Shown here: one piece after another, positions 7,282-13,043 of the stretch
How positions within the stretch are numbered: the stretch's first letter is position 1
Layout of the letters: the number at the start of each line of letters is the position of its first letter
Assembly: GCA_007124345.1 (NCBI GenBank)
Contig: SLFH01000128.1
Coordinates: 1-13,043 of the forward strand
Length of the DNA: 13,043 nucleotides
From: Phycisphaerales bacterium
Lineage (GTDB): Bacteria > Planctomycetota > Phycisphaerae > Phycisphaerales > UBA1924
Direction of reading: 5' to 3'
Translations under genes and position numbers: made by a program
Notes under the pieces: model-generated
Database searches by the model: none
What the model was told of the DNA's origin: nothing
Seen by the model: the letters and a program-made list of their open reading frames with translations, nothing else

Positions 7282-9018
7282 CTACTCGTCCAAGATCGTC
7301 TCGCGAACAACCTCGTCGACCGAGGTCAGACCCTCGTAGAGCGCCATGATCCCCGACTCGCGCAGCGTCCGCATTCCACGCCGACGCGCGTGCTCACGCA
7401 GGATCGCCGTGCTCGCTTCCTTCATCACCATCTCACGCATCTCGTCGTCCATATGCATCAACTCGAAGATCGCCATCCGCCCCTTGTACCCCGAGTTGTG
7501 GTTCGACTCGTGCGGCAGGCCCCGGTAGAACTTCCGGCCCCGCATCTCCTCACGCGTCACCTGGAGCTCCATCAGCTCCTCGTCGGTCGGGTCGTACTCT
7601 TCCTTGTGGTTCTGATCGACCTTGCGCACAAGTCGCTGGGCGACCACGCCCTCGATTGTCGCCGTCAGAAGGAACGGCTCCATCCCGAGGTCCACAAGGC
7701 GGATGATCGAACTCGGCGCGTCGTTGGTGTGCAGCGTGCTGAGCACCAAGTGGCCCGTCAGCGACGCCTGCACCGCGATCTGCGCCGTCTCGAGGTCGCG
7801 GACCTCGCCCACAAGGATGATGTCGGGGTCCTGGCGCAGGAAGCTCCGCAGGCAGCGGGCGAAAGTCAGCCCGACATCCTCGTTGATTTGGCACTGGCAG
7901 AGCCCGTCGATGTCGTACTCGACCGGGTCCTCGGCCGTCAGGATCTTCGTCTCGATCCGGTTCAGCTCCGCAAGGGCCGCGTACAGCGTCGTCGTCTTGC
8001 CCGAGCCCGTCGGCCCGGTCACGACCACGATCCCGTTGGGCTTTCTGATGAGGCCCCGGAATGTCTCGAGCTCGTCGTCGCGGAACCCGATCCGATCCAG
8101 GTCCAGCTCGACATTCGACCGGTCCAGCACACGCATCACGCACGACTCGCCGAAGATCGTCGGAAGTACCGCCACGCGGAGGTCGACAGGACGCCCCCCG
8201 ACCGACAGCTCGATGCGGCCGTCCTGAGGCAGGCGGCGCTCGGCGATGTCCAGGTTCGACATGACCTTGATGCGGCTGATGATCGCGGCGCCGAGCGCCC
8301 TGGGCGGCGGCACCATCTCGTACAGCACGCCGTCGATGCGGTACCGCATCTTGAACTCTGTCTCGAACGGCTCAAAGTGGATGTCCGAGGCCTTGTCCCG
8401 GATCGCCTGCAGCAGCACCATGTTCAAGAGCTTGATGACCTGGTTGTCCTCGGCCGCCTCCATGACCGCGTCGAGGTCGATCGAATCGGCGCTCCGGCCC
8501 GCCATCGACTTGAACTTCTCGTCCTTGGCGATGTCGCTGACCAGATCCACTACAGACGATGACTTCGAGTAGTGCTTCTCGATCAGCGCGTCGATCGCCT
8601 CCGCCCTGGTCACCACCGCCTCGACCTCGAACCCCATCAACAGCCGAAGGTCGTCGACGGCGCGGAAGTTGTCAGCGCTCTTCAAGGCCACCTTCAGCTT
8701 GCGGCTCTTGGCGTTGTACTCGATCGGCACCACCTGGTACGCCTGGGCGCTCTCGGCGGGGATCGCGTCGATCACTTCCGGAGACAGCTCCGCCCCGCTC
8801 AGGTCGATGAACTCCATCCCGGCCTGGCCCGCCAGCGCCGCCGTCACATCCTCCTGGGAGCAATACCCCAGTTCGACCAAGATCTGCCCGATCTGCTTCT
8901 TCCGGGTCTTCTGCACCTCGAGGGCCTCGTGCACCTGCTCGCGCGTCACCTTCCCCATCTTGGTCAGCACGCGACCGAGCTTGCGACCCTTCAATTCACT
9001 TGGAGGAACCTGCGTCAC
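7282..9018 (-). CDS. gspE: GspE/PilB-type assembly ATPase (first gene of the gspEFGHIJK-like unit)
   Basis: This cytoplasmic hexameric ATPase would power pseudopilus assembly through GspF. At 578 residues it has the normal length. Residues 13-36 (KLGRVL...Q) and 42-65 (QIGQIL...Q) form a tandem MshEN-like motif. The second N-domain follows, then the ATPase core: ASDIHFEP (210-217), Walker A GPTGSGKTT (335-343), Asp box TAEDPVEY (361-368), Walker B DIILVGEVRD (399-408) and His box HLVLSTLHTND (423-433). The zinc-binding CxxC pairs normally found between the His box and GYKGRMAIFEL (510-520) are absent; that stretch is charged and polar instead. The start is GTG at 9018, because an in-frame TGA lies four codons upstream and GAGGTG sits five bases before it; a later ATG would cut the N-domain. 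It is separated from pilT by a terminator, so it probably has its own promoter. Confidence 0.95.
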   Translation of the reverse strand: MTQVPPSELKGRKLGRVLTKMGKVTREQVHEALEVQKTRKKQIGQILVELGYCSQEDVTAALAGQAGMEFIDLSGAELSPEVIDAIPAESAQAYQVVPIEYNAKSRKLKVALKSADNFRAVDDLRLLMGFEVEAVVTRAEAIDALIEKHYSKSSSVVDLVSDIAKDEKFKSMAGRSADSIDLDAVMEAAEDNQVIKLLNMVLLQAIRDKASDIHFEPFETEFKMRYRIDGVLYEMVPPPRALGAAIISRIKVMSNLDIAERRLPQDGRIELSVGGRPVDLRVAVLPTIFGESCVMRVLDRSNVELDLDRIGFRDDELETFRGLIRKPNGIVVVTGPTGSGKTTTLYAALAELNRIETKILTAEDPVEYDIDGLCQCQINEDVGLTFARCLRSFLRQDPDIILVGEVRDLETAQIAVQASLTGHLVLSTLHTNDAPSSIIRLVDLGMEPFLLTATIEGVVAQRLVRKVDQNHKEEYDPTDEELMELQVTREEMRGRKFYRGLPHESNHNSGYKGRMAIFELMHMDDEMREMVMKEASTAILREHARRRGMRTLRESGIMALYEGLTSVDEVVRETILDE

Positions 9019-9033
9019 AAAACCACCTCACAC

Positions 9034-9050
9034 GGCGTGCGCGGCACGCC
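9034..9050 (-). repeat. Palindrome in the leader upstream of gspE
   Basis: A perfect 7-bp inverted repeat with a 3-base spacer (GGCGTGC GCG GCACGCC) ends 16 bases before the gspE GTG start, directly next to the ribosome binding site. It could be a repressor operator or an RNA hairpin in the 5' leader. Nothing in the sequence decides between these. Confidence 0.4.
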
Positions 9051-9063
9051 ATTACCTGATTCG

Positions 9064-9093
9064 ACCATACCGCCCATCCGGTTCAAAGCACAA
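9064..9093 (-). promoter_or_regulatory. Possible sigma70-like promoter for the gspE unit
   Basis: On the minus strand, TTGTGC (9093-9088) and TATGGT (9069-9064) are spaced by 18 bases, a poor to moderate match to -35/-10 boxes. The placement is sensible: after the pilT terminator and about 45 bases before the gspE start codon. The match is weak and planctomycete promoters are poorly known, so this is a tentative call. Confidence 0.25.
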
Positions 9094-9109
9094 AGCCCAC
9101 AAAACCGGA
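9077..9109. repeat. Spaced inverted repeat overlapping the putative gspE promoter
   Basis: Arms TCCGGTT (9077-9083) and AACCGGA (9103-9109) are perfect 7-bp inverted repeats, 26 bp apart centre to centre. Between them are A-rich copies of CAAAG. The element surrounds the putative -35 box, which is where a dimeric regulator could bind. It may be chance. Confidence 0.3.
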
Positions 9110-9140
9110 CTTTCACAGATACGACTCGTTGCTTTGCACT

Positions 9141-9164
9141 AAAAAACGGGCCCAAAGACCCGTT
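9141..9164 (-). terminator. Intrinsic terminator after pilT
   Basis: Read on the minus strand, this is AACGGGTC, a TTTG loop, GGCCCGTT and then further T residues. It makes an 8-bp stem with one G-U pair, directly followed by a T run (six T in all, two of them in the stem). It begins 17 bases past the pilT stop. This is a classical rho-independent terminator and splits the cluster into two transcription units, pilB-pilT and gspE to gspK. Confidence 0.8.
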
Positions 9165-9180
9165 CACAATCCGATCACGA

Positions 9181-10305
9181 TCAGTCGGCGGCGCCCAGTT
9201 CGTCGTCATCCAACTCTGGACGCCCCTCGATTGTCCGCCCGATCCGGTGGACCCGTTCCTTCAGATCCGCCGCATTCTTCGCCTTGTCAACCATCTCTTC
9301 CGCGGCGATCTTGCCCTCGGTGTAGAGCTGCCATAGGTGCTCGTCCAGAAGCTGCATGCCGAACTTCTTGCCGGTCTGGATCATCGAGTCGATGCGATAG
9401 CTTTTGTTGTCACGAATAAGGTTGCTGATGGCGGGCGTGACCACGAGGAACTCGTACGCCGCCACCATCCCCGCCTGATCGATCCGGGTCAAGAGCGCCT
9501 GGCTGAGCACCGCGATCAGGGCGGTCGAGAGCTGCACGCGGATCTGGTTCTGCTGGCTCACCGGGAAGGCGTCGACCAGGCGGTCGATCGTCTTGGCGGC
9601 GCCGGTGGTGTGCAGGGTGCCGAAGACGAGGTGGCCCGTCTCGGCCGCACGAACCGCCGCCTCGATTGTCTCGAGGTCTCGCATCTCGCCCACCAGGATG
9701 TTGTCAGGGTCCTGGCGGAGGGCGCGCCGGAGGGCCTCGGAGAAGCTCGGCACATCGTTGCCGACCTCGCGCTGGTTCACCACCGACTTCTTGTGCTGGT
9801 GGTAGTACTCGATCGGATCTTCCATCGTGATGATGTGGTGATCCATGTTGATGTTGATGTAGTCGATCATCGTCGCCAGCGAGGTCGTCTTGCCCGAGCC
9901 GGTCGGCCCGGTGACCAGGAACATGCCTCGCGGACGCCGGATCAGCTCCTTGCACATCGCCGGCAGGCCGATCTGCTCAAAGGTGAGCAGCTTGTTCGGG
10001 ATCTGCCTGAGGACGATCGCCAGATCGCCCCTCTGGCGGAACACCGAGACTCGGAAGCGAGCCGCGTCGCCGTAGGCGAAGCCGAAGTCGCTTCCGCCCT
10101 CCTCCTGCAACTCCTGCTGGTTGCGTTCCGGGGTGATCGACTTCATGAGACCGACCATGGAGTCGGAGTCGAGCACCTTGGTCTGGAGGTTGCGAAGCCG
10201 CCCGTGGAGGCGGATGGTGGGCTGTCGCCCAACGGTCAGGTGAAGGTCGCTCGCGCCCGTTTTCACAACGGTGTCGAGCAGGCGGTCGATCTGCATCGTC
10301 GACAT
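9181..10305 (-). CDS. pilT: PilT-family pilus retraction ATPase
   Basis: This cytoplasmic hexameric ATPase would disassemble pili and power retraction. At 374 residues it is close to the usual PilT/PilU length and lacks the long N-terminal domain of the assembly ATPases. Visible motifs: N-terminal ASDLHLTVG (18-26), Walker A GPTGSGKTT (133-141), Asp box TMEDPIEYYH (160-169), Walker B NILVGEMRD (202-210), His box HLVFGTLHT (225-233) and the PilT-specific AISNLIRDNK (292-301; AIRNLIRE in classical PilT). The Arg and Glu-rich C-terminal tail (about 345-374) ends acidic. ATG 10305 has GGAG six bases upstream; a second Met at codon 4 is less well placed. It follows pilB by 40 bp and ends at a terminator, so the two form a motor pair. 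PilU is an alternative name I cannot exclude. Type II secretion systems do not normally carry a PilT, which suggests a real pilus function. Confidence 0.95.
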   Translation of the reverse strand: MSTMQIDRLLDTVVKTGASDLHLTVGRQPTIRLHGRLRNLQTKVLDSDSMVGLMKSITPERNQQELQEEGGSDFGFAYGDAARFRVSVFRQRGDLAIVLRQIPNKLLTFEQIGLPAMCKELIRRPRGMFLVTGPTGSGKTTSLATMIDYININMDHHIITMEDPIEYYHQHKKSVVNQREVGNDVPSFSEALRRALRQDPDNILVGEMRDLETIEAAVRAAETGHLVFGTLHTTGAAKTIDRLVDAFPVSQQNQIRVQLSTALIAVLSQALLTRIDQAGMVAAYEFLVVTPAISNLIRDNKSYRIDSMIQTGKKFGMQLLDEHLWQLYTEGKIAAEEMVDKAKNAADLKERVHRIGRTIEGRPELDDDELGAAD

Positions 10306-10322
10306 CGGTCAGCTCCATCGAG

Positions 10323-10337
10323 CCCCCGGCGAGGGGG
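10323..10337 (-). repeat. GC hairpin between pilB and pilT
   Basis: CCCCC, five bases, GGGGG forms a short GC hairpin within the 40-bp gap between pilB and pilT, with no T run. It lies upstream of the pilT ribosome binding site and might affect relative PilT level; that is speculation. Confidence 0.3.
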
Positions 10338-10345
10338 AGGACAAA

Positions 10346-12070
10346 TCACTCGGTCTCGTCGTCGGACTGCGCCATGCGGGCGACCTCTTCGGGGGTCGTC
10401 TTGCCCGCAAGGACCTTCAGGCGCCCGTCGTCCACCAGCGTCCGCATCCCGGCCTGGATCGCCGCACGCCTGATCTTGGCGACCGGCGACTTGTGGAACG
10501 CCAGGTCGCGCAGCTCCGCGTTCATCTGCATCAGCTCGAAGATCGCGCGACGCCCGCGGTACCCGTTGGGCGCGTCCTGAGACGCCACAGGCTTGTACAC
10601 CTTGCCCAGCGCCTGCTCCATCTTCAGGCCGATCAGGCGCAGCATCTTCGGGTCGAGGTCTTCCTTCTCGGCCAGCACCTTCGTCGGGTCGTGCAGCGTC
10701 CGGATCAGTCGCTGGGCCATCACCGCCTGGATCGACGAGGCGACCAGGAACGGCTTGATGCCCATGTCGATCAGACGCGTGATCGCCGAAGGCGCGTCGT
10801 TGGTGTGCAGCGTGCTGAAGACCAGGTGGCCCGTCAACGCCGCCTGGATCGCGATCTCGCCGACCTCCTTGTCGCGGATCTCACCGACAAGGATCACATT
10901 GGGCGCCTGTCGCAGCATCGACCTGAGGATGATCGGGAAGGTCAGCCCGATCGACTCGCGCACCTGGCACTGGTTGATGCCCTCGAAGTTGTACTCGACC
11001 GGGTCCTCGGCCGTGATGATCTTCCGGTCGGGCCGGTTGAGAACATCGAGCGCCGTGTAGAGCGTCGTTGTCTTGCCCGAACCGGTCGGGCCGGTCACCA
11101 GGAAGATGCCGTTGGGACGACGGATGATCCGGTTGAAGATCGCGAGGTTGTCGGGCTCGAAGCCCAGGTTCTCCAGGCCGACACGCGCCGACTCGGGGCG
11201 CAGAATACGCAGCACAACCGACTCCCCGTGGTACGCCGGGCACGCCGACACACGGAAGTCGATCTGGCTGTCATCGACATTGATCTTGATGCGCCCGTCC
11301 TGCGGCAGCCGCTTCTCGGCGATGTTCACGCCCGCCATCAGCTTGGTGCGGCTGAGCAACGCGTTCTGCATCCGCTTGGGCAGGTTGTCCCGCTCGATAC
11401 ACACGCCGTCGATGCGGTAGCGCAGACGCACCCGGTCGGCCATCGGCTCGATGTGGATGTCGCTCGCCCGCATCTTGACCGCCTCGACGAGGATGCGGTT
11501 GGCCAGGCGGACGATCGGCGCGTCCTCCCGCGTCACGTCGATCGAGCGGTCCATCGACCGGTCGACCGATCGGTCGATCGTCCGGTCGATCGAGCCGGTC
11601 ACCAGCGACTCGCCCTCGGAGACCATCTTCGGCATCGACTTGAGCCCACCCTCGATGAACGAGCGGATCTGGCTCTCTGCCGCCAGGCGGGGCTCGATCT
11701 CCACCCCGTAGCGGAACCGGAGCATGTCCAGCAGTTCCAGGTTCATCGGGTCGTGGATGACCACCTGCATCCTGTTGCCGTTCCTGGACATGGGCAGGAT
11801 GGCATGCTTCTTGACCAGTTCCTGGTCGATCAGCTTCATGTCGACCTTGTCGGACATCCCGGGGGCCGACAGGTCCACGAACTCCATCCCGAACTGGTTG
11901 GCCAGGGCTTTGGCGACCTGCTCCTGTTTGGCGAAGCCGGCCTCGACGATCGCCTCGCCCAGGCGTTTGCCCGAGCCCTTGGCCAACTGCACCGCCTGCT
12001 CGGCCTGCTGGGGGGTGATCACCCCCCAACCGACCAGGATCTCTCCGAGCTTCTTACGCGATCTTGCCAT
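10346..12070 (-). CDS. pilB: GspE/PilB-type assembly ATPase paired with PilT
   Basis: This second assembly ATPase has 574 residues from ATG 12070. The frame is open to an ATG at 12199, but the extra 43 residues are Arg-rich and unlike the family, whereas MARSRKKLGEILV is a normal start. An MshEN-like tandem spans residues 7-30 and 36-59; the first half ends in Ala30 where the motif has Gln, the second half (RLGEAI...Q59) is intact. A linker with tetrapeptide repeats (160-178) precedes the ATPase core: ASDIHIEP (202-209), Walker A GPTGSGKTT (327-335), Asp box TAEDPVEY (353-360), Walker B NVILVGEIRD (391-400) and His box HLVFSTLHTND (415-425). No CxxC zinc motif is found before GYRGRRAIFEL (503-513). 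Immediately upstream of Walker B it has RQAPN where the other ATPase has RQDPD. No strong ribosome binding site is seen (GAAAGAAC). Adjacency to pilT suggests PilB, but GspE and PilB cannot be told apart by eye. Confidence 0.93.
   Translation of the reverse strand: MARSRKKLGEILVGWGVITPQQAEQAVQLAKGSGKRLGEAIVEAGFAKQEQVAKALANQFGMEFVDLSAPGMSDKVDMKLIDQELVKKHAILPMSRNGNRMQVVIHDPMNLELLDMLRFRYGVEIEPRLAAESQIRSFIEGGLKSMPKMVSEGESLVTGSIDRTIDRSVDRSMDRSIDVTREDAPIVRLANRILVEAVKMRASDIHIEPMADRVRLRYRIDGVCIERDNLPKRMQNALLSRTKLMAGVNIAEKRLPQDGRIKINVDDSQIDFRVSACPAYHGESVVLRILRPESARVGLENLGFEPDNLAIFNRIIRRPNGIFLVTGPTGSGKTTTLYTALDVLNRPDRKIITAEDPVEYNFEGINQCQVRESIGLTFPIILRSMLRQAPNVILVGEIRDKEVGEIAIQAALTGHLVFSTLHTNDAPSAITRLIDMGIKPFLVASSIQAVMAQRLIRTLHDPTKVLAEKEDLDPKMLRLIGLKMEQALGKVYKPVASQDAPNGYRGRRAIFELMQMNAELRDLAFHKSPVAKIRRAAIQAGMRTLVDDGRLKVLAGKTTPEEVARMAQSDDETE
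11537..11593 (-). repeat. 12-bp tandem repeat encoding a tetrapeptide repeat in PilB
   Basis: Four 12-bp units plus a 9-base partial, of the form TCG-ATC-GAC-CGG with single-base variants, encode SIDR TIDR SVDR SMDR SID (residues 160-178 of the ATPase). The repeat lies in the linker between the N-terminal domains and the ATPase core. It keeps frame, as a 12-bp unit must, and is of a kind that can expand or contract by slippage. The other ATPase lacks it at the same place. Confidence 0.85.
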
Positions 12071-12309
12071 GTTCTTTCGGTCCGAAAGCCGTCTTGCCGG
12101 GCGCACGCGGGCGCCGCTCTCTCGAAGGCGCCGATCGCTCCGGAACTTCCCGCACCCGGCGGCAACCCGGCGACCAGCGCCTATCAATGTCGTTCCCAAA
12201 TCGCAGATGGCCGACGCCGGCCCCTACGCCCGAGCATGGTACACCCTCGCTCGCTCCACCGCAGGGCACACCAACACCCTCCCGCCGAGCACCCGACCAG
12301 GACCCCAGA
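12071..12309. other. Divergent intergenic region between pilB and coaB
   Basis: This gap of about 240 bp must hold the promoters of both pilB (leftward) and coaB (rightward). I find no convincing -35/-10 pair in either direction and no likely small gene. Two frames read into it (pilB to 12199, coaB to 12064), but the extra peptides are Arg- and Pro-rich and look non-coding. The only clear structure is the palindrome at 12074-12088. Confidence 0.5.
12074..12088. repeat. Palindrome immediately upstream of pilB
   Basis: A perfect 7-bp inverted repeat with one central base (CTTTCGG T CCGAAAG) ends three bases before the pilB start codon, where the ribosome binding site should be. The GAAAG arm may itself serve as a weak ribosome binding site. 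The position suits translational control by an RNA hairpin or an operator near the transcript start; function is not shown. Confidence 0.4.
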
Positions 12310-13032
12310 GTGCACACCCCAGAGCCCAGCCCACGGCGCCTGCTCATCACCGCGGGCCCGACGCAGGAACCCATCGACGCCGTCCGGTTCATCGGCAACC
12401 GCTCCTCCGGGAGACTGGGTATCCGCCTGGCCGAGCAGGCCGCACGCCGGGGCTGGAAAGTCACACTGGCCCTCGGGCCGGTCTGCTCTGAACCACAAGA
12501 TCCGTCCGTCGAGGTCGTCCGGTTCCGAACCACCGCCGACCTGGAGGCGATCCTGGCCGATCGCTGGCGTGGAACCGATGTGCTGGTGATGGCCGCCGCC
12601 GTCGCCGACTACCGTCCGAAACCAGATCCAGAAGCCCTCAAAGGAAAGCAAAAGCGGTCGGCCGAGGGCATGACCATCCAGTTAGAGGGCACCCCGGACC
12701 TGCTGGCCGCCTGCGCCGCCGCCCGCCGCCCCGGCCAGCGGCTAATCGGGTTCGCGCTGGAACCCAGAGAACGGATGGCCGACTCCGCAATGGACAAGCT
12801 GGCTCGAAAGAATGTGGATGTCATCATCGCTAATCCACTCGAGACGATGGACGCCCCAGACATCGAGGCCACAGCCTACAGCACCCCTGATCTCGGCTAC
12901 CCAGAAGGACGCCCGACCGATGGTCCCATATCCAAAGATCGGTTCGCCGACTGGCTGCTCAACCTGATCGACCAGCTCCCCCAGACCCCCCAGACCAACA
13001 CCCCCAGCGAGCCACCGCATGCCCGGCCCTGA
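12310..13032 (+). CDS. coaB: Stand-alone phosphopantothenate-cysteine ligase (CoaB domain of Dfp/CoaBC)
   Basis: CoaB joins 4'-phosphopantothenate to cysteine using CTP, the second step of coenzyme A synthesis from pantothenate. With the GTG start at 12310 it is 240 residues. The family signature ITAGPTQEPIDAVRFIGNRS, then SGRLG, lies at 13-37; Asn30 matches the conserved Asn of that loop. AAAVADYRP is at 96-104, the Lys-rich KGKQKR at 111-116 probably carries the catalytic Lys, and GFALEPRE then KNVDVIIANPLE (147-178) complete the fold. The N-terminal flavoprotein domain (CoaC), fused to CoaB in most bacteria, is missing; the DNA upstream belongs to the divergent pilB. AGGA lies seven bases before the GTG; an in-frame ATG at 12187 would add a Pro-rich, unlikely N-terminus. 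The last 20 residues are Pro/Thr-rich. Many databases would label it phosphopantothenoylcysteine decarboxylase/synthase by domain similarity. Confidence 0.9.
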   Translation: MHTPEPSPRRLLITAGPTQEPIDAVRFIGNRSSGRLGIRLAEQAARRGWKVTLALGPVCSEPQDPSVEVVRFRTTADLEAILADRWRGTDVLVMAAAVADYRPKPDPEALKGKQKRSAEGMTIQLEGTPDLLAACAAARRPGQRLIGFALEPRERMADSAMDKLARKNVDVIIANPLETMDAPDIEATAYSTPDLGYPEGRPTDGPISKDRFADWLLNLIDQLPQTPQTNTPSEPPHARP

Positions 13033-13043
13033 CCGACCCAGAC

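Noticed and set aside
5558..7339. 593-residue plus-strand frame opposite gspF
   Set aside because: Composition is dominated by His, Asp, Arg and Leu and it is antisense to an unmistakable GspF.
7168..8562. 464-residue plus-strand frame opposite gspE
   Set aside because: Antisense shadow of the ATPase gene; no domain or ribosome binding site supports it.
12071..12199. Upstream extension of pilB to the ATG at 12199
   Set aside because: The added 43 residues are Arg-rich and unlike any GspE/PilB N-terminus, whereas ATG 12070 starts right at the family's normal N-domain.
12064..12309. Longer coaB start at 12064 or 12187
   Set aside because: The extra sequence is Pro/Arg-rich, would overlap the pilB start in the first case, and lies outside the CoaB domain. 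GTG 12310 has a good AGGA site.
10271..12589. 772-residue open frame on the plus strand opposite pilB
   Set aside because: It is rich in Arg, His, Asp and Leu with no recognisable motif and lies exactly antisense to a clear ATPase gene. Long antisense frames are expected in high-G+C DNA.
13019..13043. Possible start of a next plus-strand gene (ATG at 13019, overlapping the coaB end)
   Set aside because: Only eight codons are visible before the window ends and there is no clear ribosome binding site, so it cannot be supported.

Overview
The window is about 65% G+C by eye. It reads as a chromosomal gene cluster for a type II secretion / type IV pilus machine. The large prepilins with FTLIE-type leaders, the doubled assembly ATPases and the high G+C make me think of Planctomycetota (Phycisphaerae-like). 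That is inference from style; no 16S or other marker gene lies in the window.

Layout. Nearly everything is read on the minus strand, from about 12070 down to position 1. First comes a two-gene unit: a GspE/PilB-type assembly ATPase (10346-12070) and a PilT retraction-type ATPase (9181-10305), ending in a good intrinsic terminator (9141-9164). After a gap of about 120 bp with a possible promoter and two inverted repeats, a second unit starts at a GTG codon at 9018. It runs in the order assembly ATPase (GspE), inner-membrane platform protein (GspF), then five successive (pseudo)pilins. The pilins can be matched by order and sequence features to GspG, GspH, GspI, GspJ and GspK, and the last is cut by the left edge. 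This is the classical gspE-F-G-H-I-J-K order of type II secretion operons. On the plus strand, diverging from the first ATPase across about 240 bp, is a stand-alone CoaB (phosphopantothenate-cysteine ligase), unrelated housekeeping.

How they work together. The GspE ATPase would drive the GspF platform to assemble a pseudopilus whose tip is built from the I/J/K-like minor subunits. The PilB/PilT pair looks like an extension/retraction motor set for a type IV pilus, or a second motor on the same platform. No secretin (GspD/PilQ), alignment proteins (GspL/M, PilM/N/O) or prepilin peptidase is in the window.

Points that stand out: all complete pseudopilins are far larger than their classical counterparts (344 to 686 residues); both assembly ATPases lack the zinc-binding tetracysteine motif; both carry a tandem MshEN-like c-di-GMP-binding motif at the N-terminus, degenerate in one copy; and one ATPase has a 12-bp (tetrapeptide) tandem repeat in its interdomain linker. 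I saw no tRNA, rRNA, CRISPR array, insertion sequence or phage gene. I did not identify a wholly new system; this is an unusual variant of a known one.
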